DNA of 64,000 nucleotides, taken from NCBI GenBank assembly GCA_028412835.1, contig JAONQW010000002.1, positions 1-64,000 on the forward strand, written 5' to 3'. Shown piece after piece: positions 40,270 through 49,185 of this stretch (within the stretch, counting starts at the first letter, position 1; the number at the start of each line of letters is the position of its first letter). Source of the stretch: Candidatus Pelagibacterales bacterium (GTDB taxonomy: Bacteria > Pseudomonadota > Alphaproteobacteria > Pelagibacterales > AG-422-B15). A program made the position numbers and the translations under genes. Below the pieces are notes generated by a model. The model ran no database searches. It was not told the origin of the DNA and saw nothing but the letters and a program-made list of their open reading frames with translations.

Positions 40270-42327
40270 ATGTCTTACTCATTAAAACCACCACAACCAA
40301 AAAAGATTCCTAAAGTACATACAGCGCATGGTGATGAGCGTATTGATGATTATTATTGGTTAAGAGATGATACCCGCAAAGACCCAGAAGTTATTTCGTA
40401 CTTAGAAGCTGAAAATCAATATTTAGAAGATTGGTTTTCAAGTAAAAATGATTGTAGACAAGACATCTATGATGAGTTGGTAAGTTTTATTCCACCACAT
40501 GAAGTGTCGATGAAGATTAAGTATGGTGACTATCTATACTTTTCTGAAATTAGTGCCGATCAACAATATAAAACCTATTATCGAGAATTAGATGGAACAA
40601 AAGAATTAGTGCTAAATGTTAATGAGCTAGCAAAAGATTTAGATTATTTTAATGTTGCTTCAATTAATCCATCATCAGATAACTTGCTAGTTGCTTATGC
40701 TGAAGATTTATCGGGTCGGCGTGAATACAATATAAAAGTTAAAGATCTCACATCAGGTAAAATTATCGACAGTGCGATTCAAAGAAGTTCAGGTAGTGTT
40801 GTATGGGATAAGCAAAATACTTCTATCTATTATGCCCAAAAAGATCCAGTAACGTTAATTGAAAATAAAGTTTTTAAACACAAACTTGGAACTGATCCTA
40901 GTGAAGATATTTTAATCTATGAAGAAGAAGATTCTGAATTTCATTTAAATATTTATGAATCGCGAACAAAGAAATATCTTAATATCTATATTAGTAAAAC
41001 TGAAGCTTCAGAAACTTGGATGCTTGATTTAGAAAATGAAACGAGCAAGCCATTTTGTATCTTAACCAGATCTGACAAACATCTTTATTCTGTTGAAGAT
41101 ACTCCAGAATGTTTTTACGCCATTAGTGATGCGAATGATAAAAAGAACTTCGAGTTGATGAAATTCAATCATGAAGACATTAATAATTATGCGAATTGGG
41201 AGACGGTCATTGAGCATAATAAGGCGCTACTAATCGAAGATTTTGAGGCTTTTCCTGACTATATTTACCTAGAAGTGCGTGAAGACGGGTTGCCTAAAAT
41301 ACTCAAAATGCACCGAAAAACGTTAGATAAACACTACATAGAATTTAGTGAACCAGCTTTTAGTTGTTATTTGGCTACTAACAATGACTATCTAGCACAT
41401 GAGTTTTACTATGGGTATTCCAGTCCCAAAAAACCAAGTTCTATTTTCAAAGAAGATATTGCAACTGGTACCAGTGACTTAGTGTGGCAGCAAAATGTAA
41501 GTAATTATGATGAAACACAATATGACGTAGAGCGCTTAAAAATAACTGCTCGTGATGAAACCCAAGTTCCAGTTTCATTAGTTTACAAAAAAGGTACTGA
41601 TTTATCACAAGCACCAATATTAGTTTATGGGTATGGTTCTTACGGCATTATTATTGATGCAGCATTTCGAACTTCAATTTTGCCGTTATTGAATAGAGGA
41701 TTTATTTTTGCTGTTGCAAATATTAGAGGGGGCTCAGAAATGGGTCGTCATTGGTATGAAGATGGTAAAATTTTAAATAAATTAAATACATTTTATGATT
41801 TTATTGATGCTACTAAATCATTAATTCATCAAGGCTATGGAAATTCTAAAAAAGTATTTGCTATGGGTGGAAGTGCTGGTGGATTATTAATGGGAGCGGT
41901 AATTAATATGGAGCCAGAATTGTATACCGGTATCATTTCAGCCGTGCCATTTGTTGATGTCGTTACGACTATGTCTGATGAGTCTATTCCTCTTACTACG
42001 TTTGAATATAAAGAGTGGGGCAATCCTGCCAATAAAGAAGAGTACGATTATATAAAAAGCTATTCACCATATGATAATATCAAGTCAGCCAATTACCCTG
42101 CAGTTTTAGTAACATCAAGTTTATATGACTCACAAGTTCAGTACTATGAACCAGCCAAGTATGTGCCAAAGTTACGTGACAATACAACTTCCAATAATCC
42201 AATATTAATGAAAATGAATTTAGTTGGAGGCCATGCCGGTAAAAGTGGAAGACTTAATGCTTTAGAAGAGAGTGCACTTGATAATGCGTTCTTAGTAAAT
42301 TTAGCTGCAAATCAAACTAAACCATAA
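40270..42327 (+). CDS. ptrB: Oligopeptidase B (S9 family serine peptidase)
   Basis: This enzyme of about 685 residues cuts peptides after basic residues in the cytoplasm. It has the N-terminal pattern IDDYYWLRDDTR, a seven-bladed propeller region, and the C-terminal hydrolase with PILVYGYGSYG, FAVANIRGGSEMGRHWYEDGK, the nucleophile Ser in GGSAGGLLMGAV, and the Asp (SLYDSQV) and His (GGHAGKSGR) of the triad. ATG 40270 is chosen because the family begins near MSYSLKPPQPKKIPK; the frame can be extended upstream to 40222. It ends convergent with the hemolysin III family gene, with a short overlap. Confidence 0.95.
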   Translation: MSYSLKPPQPKKIPKVHTAHGDERIDDYYWLRDDTRKDPEVISYLEAENQYLEDWFSSKNDCRQDIYDELVSFIPPHEVSMKIKYGDYLYFSEISADQQYKTYYRELDGTKELVLNVNELAKDLDYFNVASINPSSDNLLVAYAEDLSGRREYNIKVKDLTSGKIIDSAIQRSSGSVVWDKQNTSIYYAQKDPVTLIENKVFKHKLGTDPSEDILIYEEEDSEFHLNIYESRTKKYLNIYISKTEASETWMLDLENETSKPFCILTRSDKHLYSVEDTPECFYAISDANDKKNFELMKFNHEDINNYANWETVIEHNKALLIEDFEAFPDYIYLEVREDGLPKILKMHRKTLDKHYIEFSEPAFSCYLATNNDYLAHEFYYGYSSPKKPSSIFKEDIATGTSDLVWQQNVSNYDETQYDVERLKITARDETQVPVSLVYKKGTDLSQAPILVYGYGSYGIIIDAAFRTSILPLLNRGFIFAVANIRGGSEMGRHWYEDGKILNKLNTFYDFIDATKSLIHQGYGNSKKVFAMGGSAGGLLMGAVINMEPELYTGIISAVPFVDVVTTMSDESIPLTTFEYKEWGNPANKEEYDYIKSYSPYDNIKSANYPAVLVTSSLYDSQVQYYEPAKYVPKLRDNTTSNNPILMKMNLVGGHAGKSGRLNALEESALDNAFLVNLAANQTKP

Positions 42328-42947
42328 ATCACAATAAAGTGCAGAATTGCTGCAATAATCACTAGTATATGAAAGAATTCATGAAAGCCAAAAACCTCAG
42401 GTGATAATTTTGGTACTCTAAACCCATAAGCTGTTGCACCTATAGAATAGATAATTCCACCTGCTACGACCAAGATTAATTTTATAAAACTTAATGAAGC
42501 AATCAATATTGGCATGAATGGTAGAGCAACCCAACCGGCAATTAAATAAACTGAAGCTCGTAAAAGCCGATGAATTCTTGAAAAAAAAATTGATTGAAGT
42601 ATTCCAACTGCAGCAACACTCCAAATAATGGTTAGTAATTTTAAACCACTTTCTAAAGGTAAGGATAAAAGGCAAATAGGAGTGAAAGTCCCTGCTATCA
42701 TTAAAAAAATGCCAGTGTGATCTAGTTTGCGTAATCGTTGTTTTATTTCTAATGTGGTTTTTTTTCGATGATATAGAGCACTGAAGCCAAACATAGAAAG
42801 TAAGCCAATAGAATAGACTATGGTAGCTACTAGTTCAGTTGAGTTTGTACTTTTTAATATTAGAAATGTGGAGGCAATTATTGAGACAAAAAACATGAAG
42901 TGGTGACTACTACCGCGGAATTTTGGTTGAGTCATCATAGCCTGCAT
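42312..42947 (-). CDS. Hemolysin III / PAQR-family membrane protein
   Basis: This 211-residue protein has seven membrane helices. The PAQR metal-site residues are present: Ser and His in SALYH, Asp and His in LDHTGIF, and the C-terminal His pair in GFHEFFHILVIIAAILH. In bacteria such proteins (YqfA/hemolysin III) have uncertain roles in membrane fluidity or lipid homeostasis. The relation to haemolysis is not established for most members. It lies downstream of the znuA hairpin on the same strand. Confidence 0.9.
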   Translation of the reverse strand: MQAMMTQPKFRGSSHHFMFFVSIIASTFLILKSTNSTELVATIVYSIGLLSMFGFSALYHRKKTTLEIKQRLRKLDHTGIFLMIAGTFTPICLLSLPLESGLKLLTIIWSVAAVGILQSIFFSRIHRLLRASVYLIAGWVALPFMPILIASLSFIKLILVVAGGIIYSIGATAYGFRVPKLSPEVFGFHEFFHILVIIAAILHFIVIYGLV

Positions 42948-42988
42948 ACACAGATCTTAATAGATTATATAGGAAAAGATATAATATT

Positions 42989-43020
42989 AATGACACTCTC
43001 TTTAACTTAAGAGTGTCATT
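42989..43020. terminator. Hairpin downstream of znuA
   Basis: AATGACACTCT (42989-42999) and AGAGTGTCATT (43010-43020) form a perfect 11-base stem with a 10-base loop. It lies just past the end of znuA and before the hemolysin III gene, both on the minus strand. The following tract is T/A-rich but lacks a clean U-run, so it may stop or stabilise the znuA message. Confidence 0.6.
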
Positions 43021-43045
43021 ATAGTTAGTAGTTTAAATTTTTAAG

Positions 43046-44098
43046 TTAACAGCTTTCAAATGATGAAGCCATATCACCTATAAGATCAAAATATAGATCT
43101 TTTCCTGGATTAAGTTCTGCTCCAAGTGGATCCAATACAGATGCCTTAACACCTGTATCTTGAGCAATAGTTTTTGCAATACTAGGATTAAACTGTGGTT
43201 CAGAGAATAAGCAATTAACTTTTTCGTGCTCTATAACTTCTCTTATTTCAGCAAGCTGTTTAGCCCCCGGCAATACTTCAGGGTTTACAGTTAAAGCTCC
43301 TATAACCTCAATACCAAATCTTTTTTCAAAGTATTGATAAGCATCATGGAATACAATGTAAGTTGCATCACTATTAATTTTACTTCTTGTTTCAGCTATC
43401 AATGTATCAAGATCATTTATCGCTTTTTTAGCATTGGCTTCATAAGTTGATTTATTTGCCGCATCTATCTCTGATAATTCTCTAGCTACAATTGTTACTA
43501 TAGTTTTAGCAATTTCAGGGTCCAACCAAAAGTGAATATCAAATTCACCATGCGCGTGACCATCGTGGTGATCATCATGCTCGTCACCATGCTCATCATG
43601 TTCGTCACCATGCTCATCATGTTCGTCACCATGCTCATCATGTTCATCACCATGCTCATCATGCTCGTCACCATGCTCATCGTGTTCATCACCATGTTCA
43701 TCATGATCATCGAATACATTTTTTTCTCTAAATTTTAATAAATCTATCTCGTTCGAGTCCATTAATGTGACTCTCTTTGCATTTTTGGCAATTGAGTCAA
43801 GTGGTGTTTCTAAAAATGACTCTAAATCTTCTCCTATCCAAAAAACTATGTCAGCCTCTTGTAGCATCGAAGCATGTGATGGTTTTAACTGAAAGGTATG
43901 AGGGGAAGAACTACCATCAATTATTATATCTGGAGTTCCAACTCCATCCATCACATAGCTTATTAATGAGTGAAGTGGTTTAATTGAGGCTACAACCTTA
44001 GTTTCAGCATTTGCATATGACGCAAATGATAACAGAGAAAAAGTTGATAGAAAAAGTCCAAATTTTTGTAGTAATTTCATAGATTTTGTTGCTTTCAT
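43046..44098 (-). CDS. znuA: Zinc ABC transporter, periplasmic zinc-binding protein
   Basis: This solute-binding protein is about 344-350 residues. It has a signal peptide ending near YANA-E. Ligand residues are His in PLHSL, His in SPHTFQLKPS, His in DIHFWLDP, and His in VFHDAYQYF; the C-terminal EPQFNPSIAKTIAQ and VLDPLGAELNPG are also family marks. A His/Asp/Glu-rich insert (about residues 130-180) has six perfect HDEHGDE heptads, then HDDHHDGHAHGE, and probably collects zinc. It starts at ATG 44098 or, one signal shorter, at 44080. It is divergent from znuC and shares an operator with it. Confidence 0.97.
   Translation of the reverse strand: MKATKSMKLLQKFGLFLSTFSLLSFASYANAETKVVASIKPLHSLISYVMDGVGTPDIIIDGSSSPHTFQLKPSHASMLQEADIVFWIGEDLESFLETPLDSIAKNAKRVTLMDSNEIDLLKFREKNVFDDHDEHGDEHDEHGDEHDEHGDEHDEHGDEHDEHGDEHDEHGDEHDDHHDGHAHGEFDIHFWLDPEIAKTIVTIVARELSEIDAANKSTYEANAKKAINDLDTLIAETRSKINSDATYIVFHDAYQYFEKRFGIEVIGALTVNPEVLPGAKQLAEIREVIEHEKVNCLFSEPQFNPSIAKTIAQDTGVKASVLDPLGAELNPGKDLYFDLIGDMASSFESC
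43580..43705 (-). repeat. 21-bp tandem repeat coding for six HDEHGDE units in znuA
   Basis: Six units of 21 bases repeat with small third-position changes and encode the zinc-rich loop of ZnuA. Repeats like this may change copy number by slippage, so the loop could vary in length between strains. Confidence 0.92.
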
Positions 44099-44114
44099 AG
44101 ATTTTAAGTAGTAG

Positions 44115-44129
44115 TGTTATAATATAACA
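44115..44129 (+). promoter_or_regulatory. Probable Zur operator between znuA and znuC
   Basis: TGTTATAATATAACA is a perfect 7-1-7 inverted repeat in the 54-base divergent promoter region of znuA and znuC. It matches the 15-bp palindrome at 46141-46155 at all but the central base. Both look like Fur-family (Zur) operators, and a zur gene lies in the same cluster. The TATAAT inside it may also be the -10 box. Confidence 0.82.
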
Positions 44130-44152
44130 TAATTTTTTTGCAAGTACTTTTC

Positions 44153-44902
44153 ATGAAAGATAATAATATTTTAGTTAAGCTATCCAATGCTGGCATTTTA
44201 AAAGATAACAAATGGCTTGTTAGAGGAGTAAACTTAGAAATTCATAAAGGTAAGATAGTAACTTTAATTGGTCCAAATGGATCAGGCAAAACAACAACGG
44301 CTAAAATTGCACTTGGGCTCTATAAGCGCATAGAGGGTACGGTAGAAATATTTACTAAAAAAATTTCCTACGTGCCACAAAAAGTAATTATTGATTGGAC
44401 ATTACCAGTTCGAGTTAGCGATTTTATGATTTTAACACAAGATCTTAAGTCGGATGAGATATCTTATGCCCTAAATTTGACTGGGGTTGAGCATCTAAAA
44501 GATAATAATCTAAGAGACTTATCTGGTGGAGAGTTTCAAAGAGTTCTTTTAGCTAGAGCTATAGGTAAAAAACCTGAACTTTTAGTTCTTGATGAGCCAG
44601 TGCAGGGTGTTGATTATTCTGGAGAAGTAGCACTATATGCATTAATAAAAAAAATTTCAGAAACTTTAGGGTGTGGCATTCTTTTAATTTCACATGATTT
44701 ACATGTAGTGATGTCAGCAACAGATCATGTGGTGTGCCTTAATGGGCATGTCTGTTGTTCTGGAACTCCAGTTGATGTAGCACAAGATAAAAATTATAAG
44801 GAATTATTTGGAGAACACTCTTCACAACTACTATCAATTTATGAGCATGATCATAATCACACACATTCCCCTGATGGGAATATAGTAGAAGAAAATAAAT
44901 AA
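44153..44902 (+). CDS. znuC: Zinc ABC transporter, ATPase subunit
   Basis: This 249-residue ABC ATPase has Walker A GPNGSGKTTT, the ABC signature LSGGEFQRVLLARAI, Walker B LLVLDEPVQGVD and the switch His in LLISHDLH. The C-terminus ends with a His-rich tail (HDHNHTHSP), typical of ZnuC. It powers zinc uptake with ZnuA and ZnuB. ATG 44153 is preferred over the TTG at 44138. It lies after the operator and 3 bases before znuB. Confidence 0.96.
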   Translation: MKDNNILVKLSNAGILKDNKWLVRGVNLEIHKGKIVTLIGPNGSGKTTTAKIALGLYKRIEGTVEIFTKKISYVPQKVIIDWTLPVRVSDFMILTQDLKSDEISYALNLTGVEHLKDNNLRDLSGGEFQRVLLARAIGKKPELLVLDEPVQGVDYSGEVALYALIKKISETLGCGILLISHDLHVVMSATDHVVCLNGHVCCSGTPVDVAQDKNYKELFGEHSSQLLSIYEHDHNHTHSPDGNIVEENK

Positions 44903-44904
44903 TT

Positions 44905-45696
44905 ATGTTTGAGGATTTTTTATTTAGAGCTTTGATTGCAGGTATCGGAATTGCTCTAGTTACAGGACCATTAGGATGTTTTGTGGTTTGGAGAAGGCTA
45001 TCATTTTTTGGAGATACGCTTGCCCATTCAGCCTTATTAGGAGTTATATTATCAGTATCATTTGATATTAATATTTCATTATCAGTATTTGTTGTTTCAT
45101 CTTTAGTAGCATTACTTTTATTAAAGCTACAAAACACTACTAATTTAGCTAGTGACTCATTATTAGGACTTTTATCTCATTCTTCTCTTGCTATTGGATT
45201 GGTTGTATTAGGTTTTTTATCATTTATCAGATTTGATATTATGGGAGTTTTATTTGGTGATATTCTCTCAGTAAGTGTTAATGATTTGCTAATTATATGG
45301 ATTGGGGGAGCTACTATACTTGTTGTCCTATGGCGGATTTGGAAACCATTATTTGCTGCCACAGTTAACTATGAACTTGCGGAAGCTGAAGGCATGCAAC
45401 CAGATAGAATCAATGTAATATTCACCATTCTATTGGCGGCACTTATTGCAATCTCTATAAAAATGGTAGGATTATTGCTAATTACTGGCATGCTGATTAT
45501 ACCCACTGCAATGGCTCGAAATTTATCAAATAATCCAAAACAAATGGTAATTTTTTCAATTATTGGAGGATTATTATCAGTATTTATTGGTTTATATACT
45601 TCATTTGAAATTAATACTGCATCAGGTCCAACAATCATAACCGTCGCATTAATATTATTTATTTTATCATTAACAAAAATTCAAAAAAAACACTAA
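44905..45696 (+). CDS. znuB: Zinc ABC transporter, permease subunit
   Basis: This 263-residue membrane protein has about eight helices and belongs to the ABC-3 permease family. The motif GCFVVWRRLSFFGDTLAHSALLG (in three short parts) near residues 24-47 and the EAEGM coupling stretch are family marks. LLLITGMLIIPTAMARNLSNN is near the C-terminal half. It forms the zinc channel with ZnuC and starts 3 bases after znuC ends. Confidence 0.96.
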   Translation: MFEDFLFRALIAGIGIALVTGPLGCFVVWRRLSFFGDTLAHSALLGVILSVSFDINISLSVFVVSSLVALLLLKLQNTTNLASDSLLGLLSHSSLAIGLVVLGFLSFIRFDIMGVLFGDILSVSVNDLLIIWIGGATILVVLWRIWKPLFAATVNYELAEAEGMQPDRINVIFTILLAALIAISIKMVGLLLITGMLIIPTAMARNLSNNPKQMVIFSIIGGLLSVFIGLYTSFEINTASGPTIITVALILFILSLTKIQKKH

Positions 45697-45719
45697 TATT
45701 GTTAAGACTATAAAAAACT

Positions 45720-46121
45720 ATGGATAACAAAAATAAATCATTATCAAAAAATCAAAAAATAGTTTTAGATTTTATTCAAAAAAATAAAAAGCCAGTCAAA
45801 GCTTACTCAATACTTTCAAATGTTCAAAAAAAAGGAATAAATGCACCACCACAAGTTTATAGAGCTCTAGATAAGTTGATCGAGAAAGGCAAAGTTCATA
45901 AAGTGGAAAGTCAAAATTCTTTCGTCGCGTGTAAAATGGCGAACTGTGACACACCACATGCAACTATATTTTCAATTTGTTATGAATGCGATAATGCTTC
46001 AGAAATCAATGATACAAAACTTTTTAATTATTTATCTGAGTTTAAAGACTCAAGTGGATCAATATTTGATGGATATAATTTAGAATTTTTTGGCACCTGC
46101 AACTCCTGTAAAAAAAACTAA
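45720..46121 (+). CDS. zur: Zinc uptake regulator (Fur family)
   Basis: This 133-residue Fur-family repressor has the N-terminal winged helix (residues about 1-70; KAYSILSNVQKKG, PPQVYRALDKLIEKGKVHKVES) and a dimerisation domain with C-x2-C zinc sites: CYEC (about residue 84-87) and CNSC at the C-terminus, plus the His of TPHATIF. It should bind zinc and repress znuACB and the zrg genes. It lies directly downstream of znuB, so it is in its own regulated transcript. Confidence 0.94.
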   Translation: MDNKNKSLSKNQKIVLDFIQKNKKPVKAYSILSNVQKKGINAPPQVYRALDKLIEKGKVHKVESQNSFVACKMANCDTPHATIFSICYECDNASEINDTKLFNYLSEFKDSSGSIFDGYNLEFFGTCNSCKKN

Positions 46122-46140
46122 GATTTAAATAAATATTCAA

Positions 46141-46155
46141 TGTTATAGTATAACA
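46141..46155 (+). promoter_or_regulatory. Probable Zur operator before the zrg-like genes
   Basis: TGTTATAGTATAACA is a perfect 7-1-7 inverted repeat 64 bases before the zrgA-like start codon. It equals the site between znuA and znuC except for the centre base. The pair strongly suggests that the zrg-like operon is a second Zur-controlled transcript. Confidence 0.82.
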
Positions 46156-46218
46156 AATTTTATAGACACTATTAGAAATTTCACCTAAAAATAATAGATC
46201 AAATTTACAGGAGACAAG

Positions 46219-46812
46219 ATGACTAAAAATATTTATTTTTCACTACTACTATCAGCTGTCGCAACAGTTTCTTTTGCAGAAGAAACAAGACAAGTTGATA
46301 AGCACGAACACGGCGTTGGAGAACTTAACATTGCTATTGATAAAAACATCATAGACTTTGAATTTATGTTACCAGGTGCAGATATTGTTGGTTTTGAATA
46401 TGAGGCCAAAAGTGAAGAAGATTTAGCTCTAGTAAGCAACGCGCTTGAAAAATTTGAAGACTATAAAAATGTTTTTATTATACCCGCTGTAGGTCAATGT
46501 AATATAGCTTCTCAAGAGGTGCTAATTAATCAAGAGGATGAACACGATGAACATAACGAACACGATGAACATAACGAACACGATGAACATGACGAACACG
46601 ATGAACATGATGAAGAGACACACAATGAGTTCTATGCGAAGTATTCATTTGAATGTGATAGTATCAACTTAATTAATAAGGTAGAATTCCCATACTTTGT
46701 GACATTTCCAAACTCTGGAGAGCTAGAAGTTCAGTTCATCTCAGAGTTGGGTTCAACTAGCTTTGAAGTTGAAGCAGACAAGCCTGTCATTAATATTGAG
46801 GGAAAAATTTAA
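46219..46812 (+). CDS. zrgA: ZrgA-family (DUF2796) zinc-binding periplasmic protein
   Basis: This 197-residue exported protein has a signal peptide ending near SFA. The N-terminal pattern HEHGVGELNIAIDKNIIDFEF and the LPGADIVGFEY stretch match DUF2796/ZrgA, which is zinc-regulated in Vibrio. A His/Asp/Glu-rich repeat (DEHDEHNEHDEHNEHDEH, about residues 110-134) resembles the zinc loop of ZnuA. It should bind zinc in the periplasm. GGAGACAAG is the ribosome binding site. The next gene starts two bases after its stop codon. Confidence 0.92.
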   Translation: MTKNIYFSLLLSAVATVSFAEETRQVDKHEHGVGELNIAIDKNIIDFEFMLPGADIVGFEYEAKSEEDLALVSNALEKFEDYKNVFIIPAVGQCNIASQEVLINQEDEHDEHNEHDEHNEHDEHDEHDEHDEETHNEFYAKYSFECDSINLINKVEFPYFVTFPNSGELEVQFISELGSTSFEVEADKPVINIEGKI

Positions 46813-46813
46813 T

Positions 46814-47500
46814 TTGAATGAAGAAACTATTAAACTAGATACATTAAGATTCTATTGGTCTAAAAAAACTGGTTTTAAGATTCATGTGCCAAAATTTAGT
46901 GTGGGGCAGGGTGAAAAAGTATTATTACTAGGAGCAAGTGGTTCTGGTAAAACAACTCTACTTTCTCTTATTTGTGGTTTTTTAAGTCCTATATCAGGAA
47001 ACATTTATTTAAATAATCAACGGATTAATGATTTAACTGCAGATAAAAGAGATCAATATCGATCTGATAATATAGGAATAATTTTTCAACAATTTAACTT
47101 ACTACCATATGCCAGTGTTATAGATAATATCATTCTTCCTTTATATTTTTCTAAGACAAGAGCAAATAAGATAATAAACCAAAGAGAGACTGCATTTAAT
47201 ATTTGTAAGTCACTTCGATTGCCTGACTCTATTAAAGATATGCAAGCAAGCAAACTAAGTGTTGGGCAGCAACAAAGAGTTGCTGTAGCAAGAGCTTTAA
47301 TAGGTAATCCTTCTTTGATAATTGCAGATGAACCTACGTCATCACTAGACAACGATACTCAAAAAAATTTTCTAGAACTTATGTTTAAGCAAATCCAAGA
47401 AAATAAATCAAGCTTACTAATGGTTTCTCACGATACATCACTAGCTAGTTACTTTGATCGAGTTATTGATATTAATGATATTCTAATGAGAGAGGATTAG
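46814..47500 (+). CDS. ABC transporter ATPase of the zinc-regulated zrg-type system
   Basis: This ATPase of about 228 residues belongs to the LolD/MacB-like group. Walker A is GASGSGKTTLL, the signature is LSVGQQQRVAVARAL, Walker B is LIIADEPTSSLD and the switch His is MVSHDTS. A TTG start at 46814 is chosen, with GAGGGA about ten bases before it; the frame could start at 46763, but that would overlap the end of the zrgA-like gene. It pairs with the permease gene just downstream, as in the Vibrio zrg operon. Confidence 0.9.
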   Translation: MNEETIKLDTLRFYWSKKTGFKIHVPKFSVGQGEKVLLLGASGSGKTTLLSLICGFLSPISGNIYLNNQRINDLTADKRDQYRSDNIGIIFQQFNLLPYASVIDNIILPLYFSKTRANKIINQRETAFNICKSLRLPDSIKDMQASKLSVGQQQRVAVARALIGNPSLIIADEPTSSLDNDTQKNFLELMFKQIQENKSSLLMVSHDTSLASYFDRVIDINDILMRED

Positions 47501-47503
47501 TTC

Positions 47504-48754
47504 ATGTTATTAAAGCTAACCATAAACTCACTTTATGCAAGATTATTAACAGTTAGCATGACTGTTCTTGCAATCTCTTTATCATTAATGCTTTACCTTA
47601 GCGTCGAAAAATTAAGATCCTCAGCCTACACAAGTTTTACAAACACGATATCTCAAACTGATTTAATTGTAGGTTCAAGAACTGGTTCAGTGCAACTTCT
47701 TTTATATTCTGTATTTAGAATAGGAAATGCTACAAATAATATTACTTGGGAAAGCTATGAAGATATTATTAACAGAGATGAAATTAAGTGGTCAGTACCA
47801 ATATCTCTTGGCGATAGCCATAAAGGATTTAGAGTTATGGGCACCAATACAGATTTTTTTAAAAGATATAAATATAGAGGAGATCGATCTTTAAAAATTG
47901 AAGAAGGTAAATATTTTGTTGATTTATATGATGTTGTTATAGGTTTCGGTGTCGCTGAGAAATTAGGTTATAACATAAGCACACCATTAATTGTATCTCA
48001 TGGTTTAAAATCTTTTTTAGAACACGATGATCAGCCCTTTAAAGTTTCTGGGATCTTAGCAAAAACAGGAACACCTGTTGATAATACCATAATTGTAAGT
48101 TTGGAAGCAATTGAAGCAATTCATGTGGATTGGTCTAGTGGAGCTAAAATTCCTGGAAAAGCTACTCCAATAGATAAAATTCGTAAAATGGACTTATCGC
48201 CTTCTAATATTACTGCTGTATTATTGGGAGTTAATTCGAAACTTACAATCTTTCAATTACAGAGATGGATCAATGAATATCCTGAAGAAGCACTAACTTC
48301 TATTTTACCTGGTGTTGCACTTCAAGAGTTATGGAGAATCGTAGGCGTAGTTGAAAATATATTATTAGGCATTTCCTCAATAGTTATTCTAACTACATTA
48401 ATGGGAATGACCGCAATCGTATTTTCTAGCTTGAGTGAAAGAAGACGAGAAATGGCCATATGGAGGGCAATGGGTGCTTCACCTAAAATCATAATAGGAT
48501 TGCTTATGCTAGAGGCCTTTATAATTTCGACTGTAAGTGTAGTTGTTAGTACCGTTTTATTATTTATCTTACTATATTTTATTCAACCTTGGATTGATAG
48601 TACATACGGAATTTTAGTTACAATTGAAATGCTATCTTTGAATGACATTTATATTTTTATATTATTCATTCTAGCAGCAATGATCGTAAGTTTAATTCCG
48701 GCAATGAGAGCGTATTGGTTTTCTATAAATGATGGTATGACAATCAAAATATGA
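47504..48754 (+). CDS. FtsX-like ABC permease of the zrg-type system
   Basis: This 416-residue membrane protein has an N-terminal helix, a large periplasmic domain (about residues 40-280) and three C-terminal helices of the FtsX type, including the coupling stretch SLSERRREMAIWRAMGASP. It forms a pair with the ATPase gene 3 bases upstream. In the zrg operon of Vibrio this is the permease part. The substrate is unknown: such permeases often move lipoproteins or metals/ligands. Its stop overlaps the next start (ATGA). Confidence 0.9.
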   Translation: MLLKLTINSLYARLLTVSMTVLAISLSLMLYLSVEKLRSSAYTSFTNTISQTDLIVGSRTGSVQLLLYSVFRIGNATNNITWESYEDIINRDEIKWSVPISLGDSHKGFRVMGTNTDFFKRYKYRGDRSLKIEEGKYFVDLYDVVIGFGVAEKLGYNISTPLIVSHGLKSFLEHDDQPFKVSGILAKTGTPVDNTIIVSLEAIEAIHVDWSSGAKIPGKATPIDKIRKMDLSPSNITAVLLGVNSKLTIFQLQRWINEYPEEALTSILPGVALQELWRIVGVVENILLGISSIVILTTLMGMTAIVFSSLSERRREMAIWRAMGASPKIIIGLLMLEAFIISTVSVVVSTVLLFILLYFIQPWIDSTYGILVTIEMLSLNDIYIFILFILAAMIVSLIPAMRAYWFSINDGMTIKI

Positions 48755-49185
48755 TTAAGAATTTTTTTGCTATTTTTGGAATATTATTATTATTGATTTC
48801 AAATTCATATTCTAAAGATAGTAAAGAAATAACTTGGAGTGATCTTGTTCCATGGACCAATGTATTTACTCCAAATGAGGTAAAATTTAATAAAAAGTTA
48901 GATGGTAAGACAGTTAAAATTCCTGGCTATATAGTCCCACTAGATCATATTGGATTTGGAGTTGTTGAGTTTATGTTAGTTCCTTTTATTGGAGCTTGTA
49001 TTCACGTACCACCACCTCCACCGAACCAATTAATTTATGTTACAACCGAAAAACCATGGGATGCTATGACACTGTGGGAACCTATTTGGGTAACGGGAAC
49101 AATAATAGTTAAAGCACAAACAAATATTTGGGCTGAAACTGGTTATCAAATCAGTGCTGATGAAATTGAATTTTATGATTATTAA
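48751..49185 (+). CDS. DUF3299-family exported protein of the zrg-type operon
   Basis: This 144-residue protein has a signal peptide (about residues 1-20) and a DUF3299 domain. Marks are GKTVKIPGYIVPLD, VVEFMLVPFIGACIHVPPPPPNQLIYV and PIWVTGTI. DUF3299 proteins accompany the zrg ABC genes in other proteobacteria. The Cys/His of ACIHVPPPPPNQ may bind metal. It overlaps the permease gene by 4 bases and ends the zinc cluster, convergent with dapE. Confidence 0.9.
   Translation: MIKNFFAIFGILLLLISNSYSKDSKEITWSDLVPWTNVFTPNEVKFNKKLDGKTVKIPGYIVPLDHIGFGVVEFMLVPFIGACIHVPPPPPNQLIYVTTEKPWDAMTLWEPIWVTGTIIVKAQTNIWAETGYQISADEIEFYDY

Noticed and set aside
43498-43738. Long open frames on both strands across the His-rich repeat of znuA, rich in Met, Val and Thr
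   Set aside because: They are shadows of the 21-bp repeat read in other frames; low complexity and no signal, start site or family.
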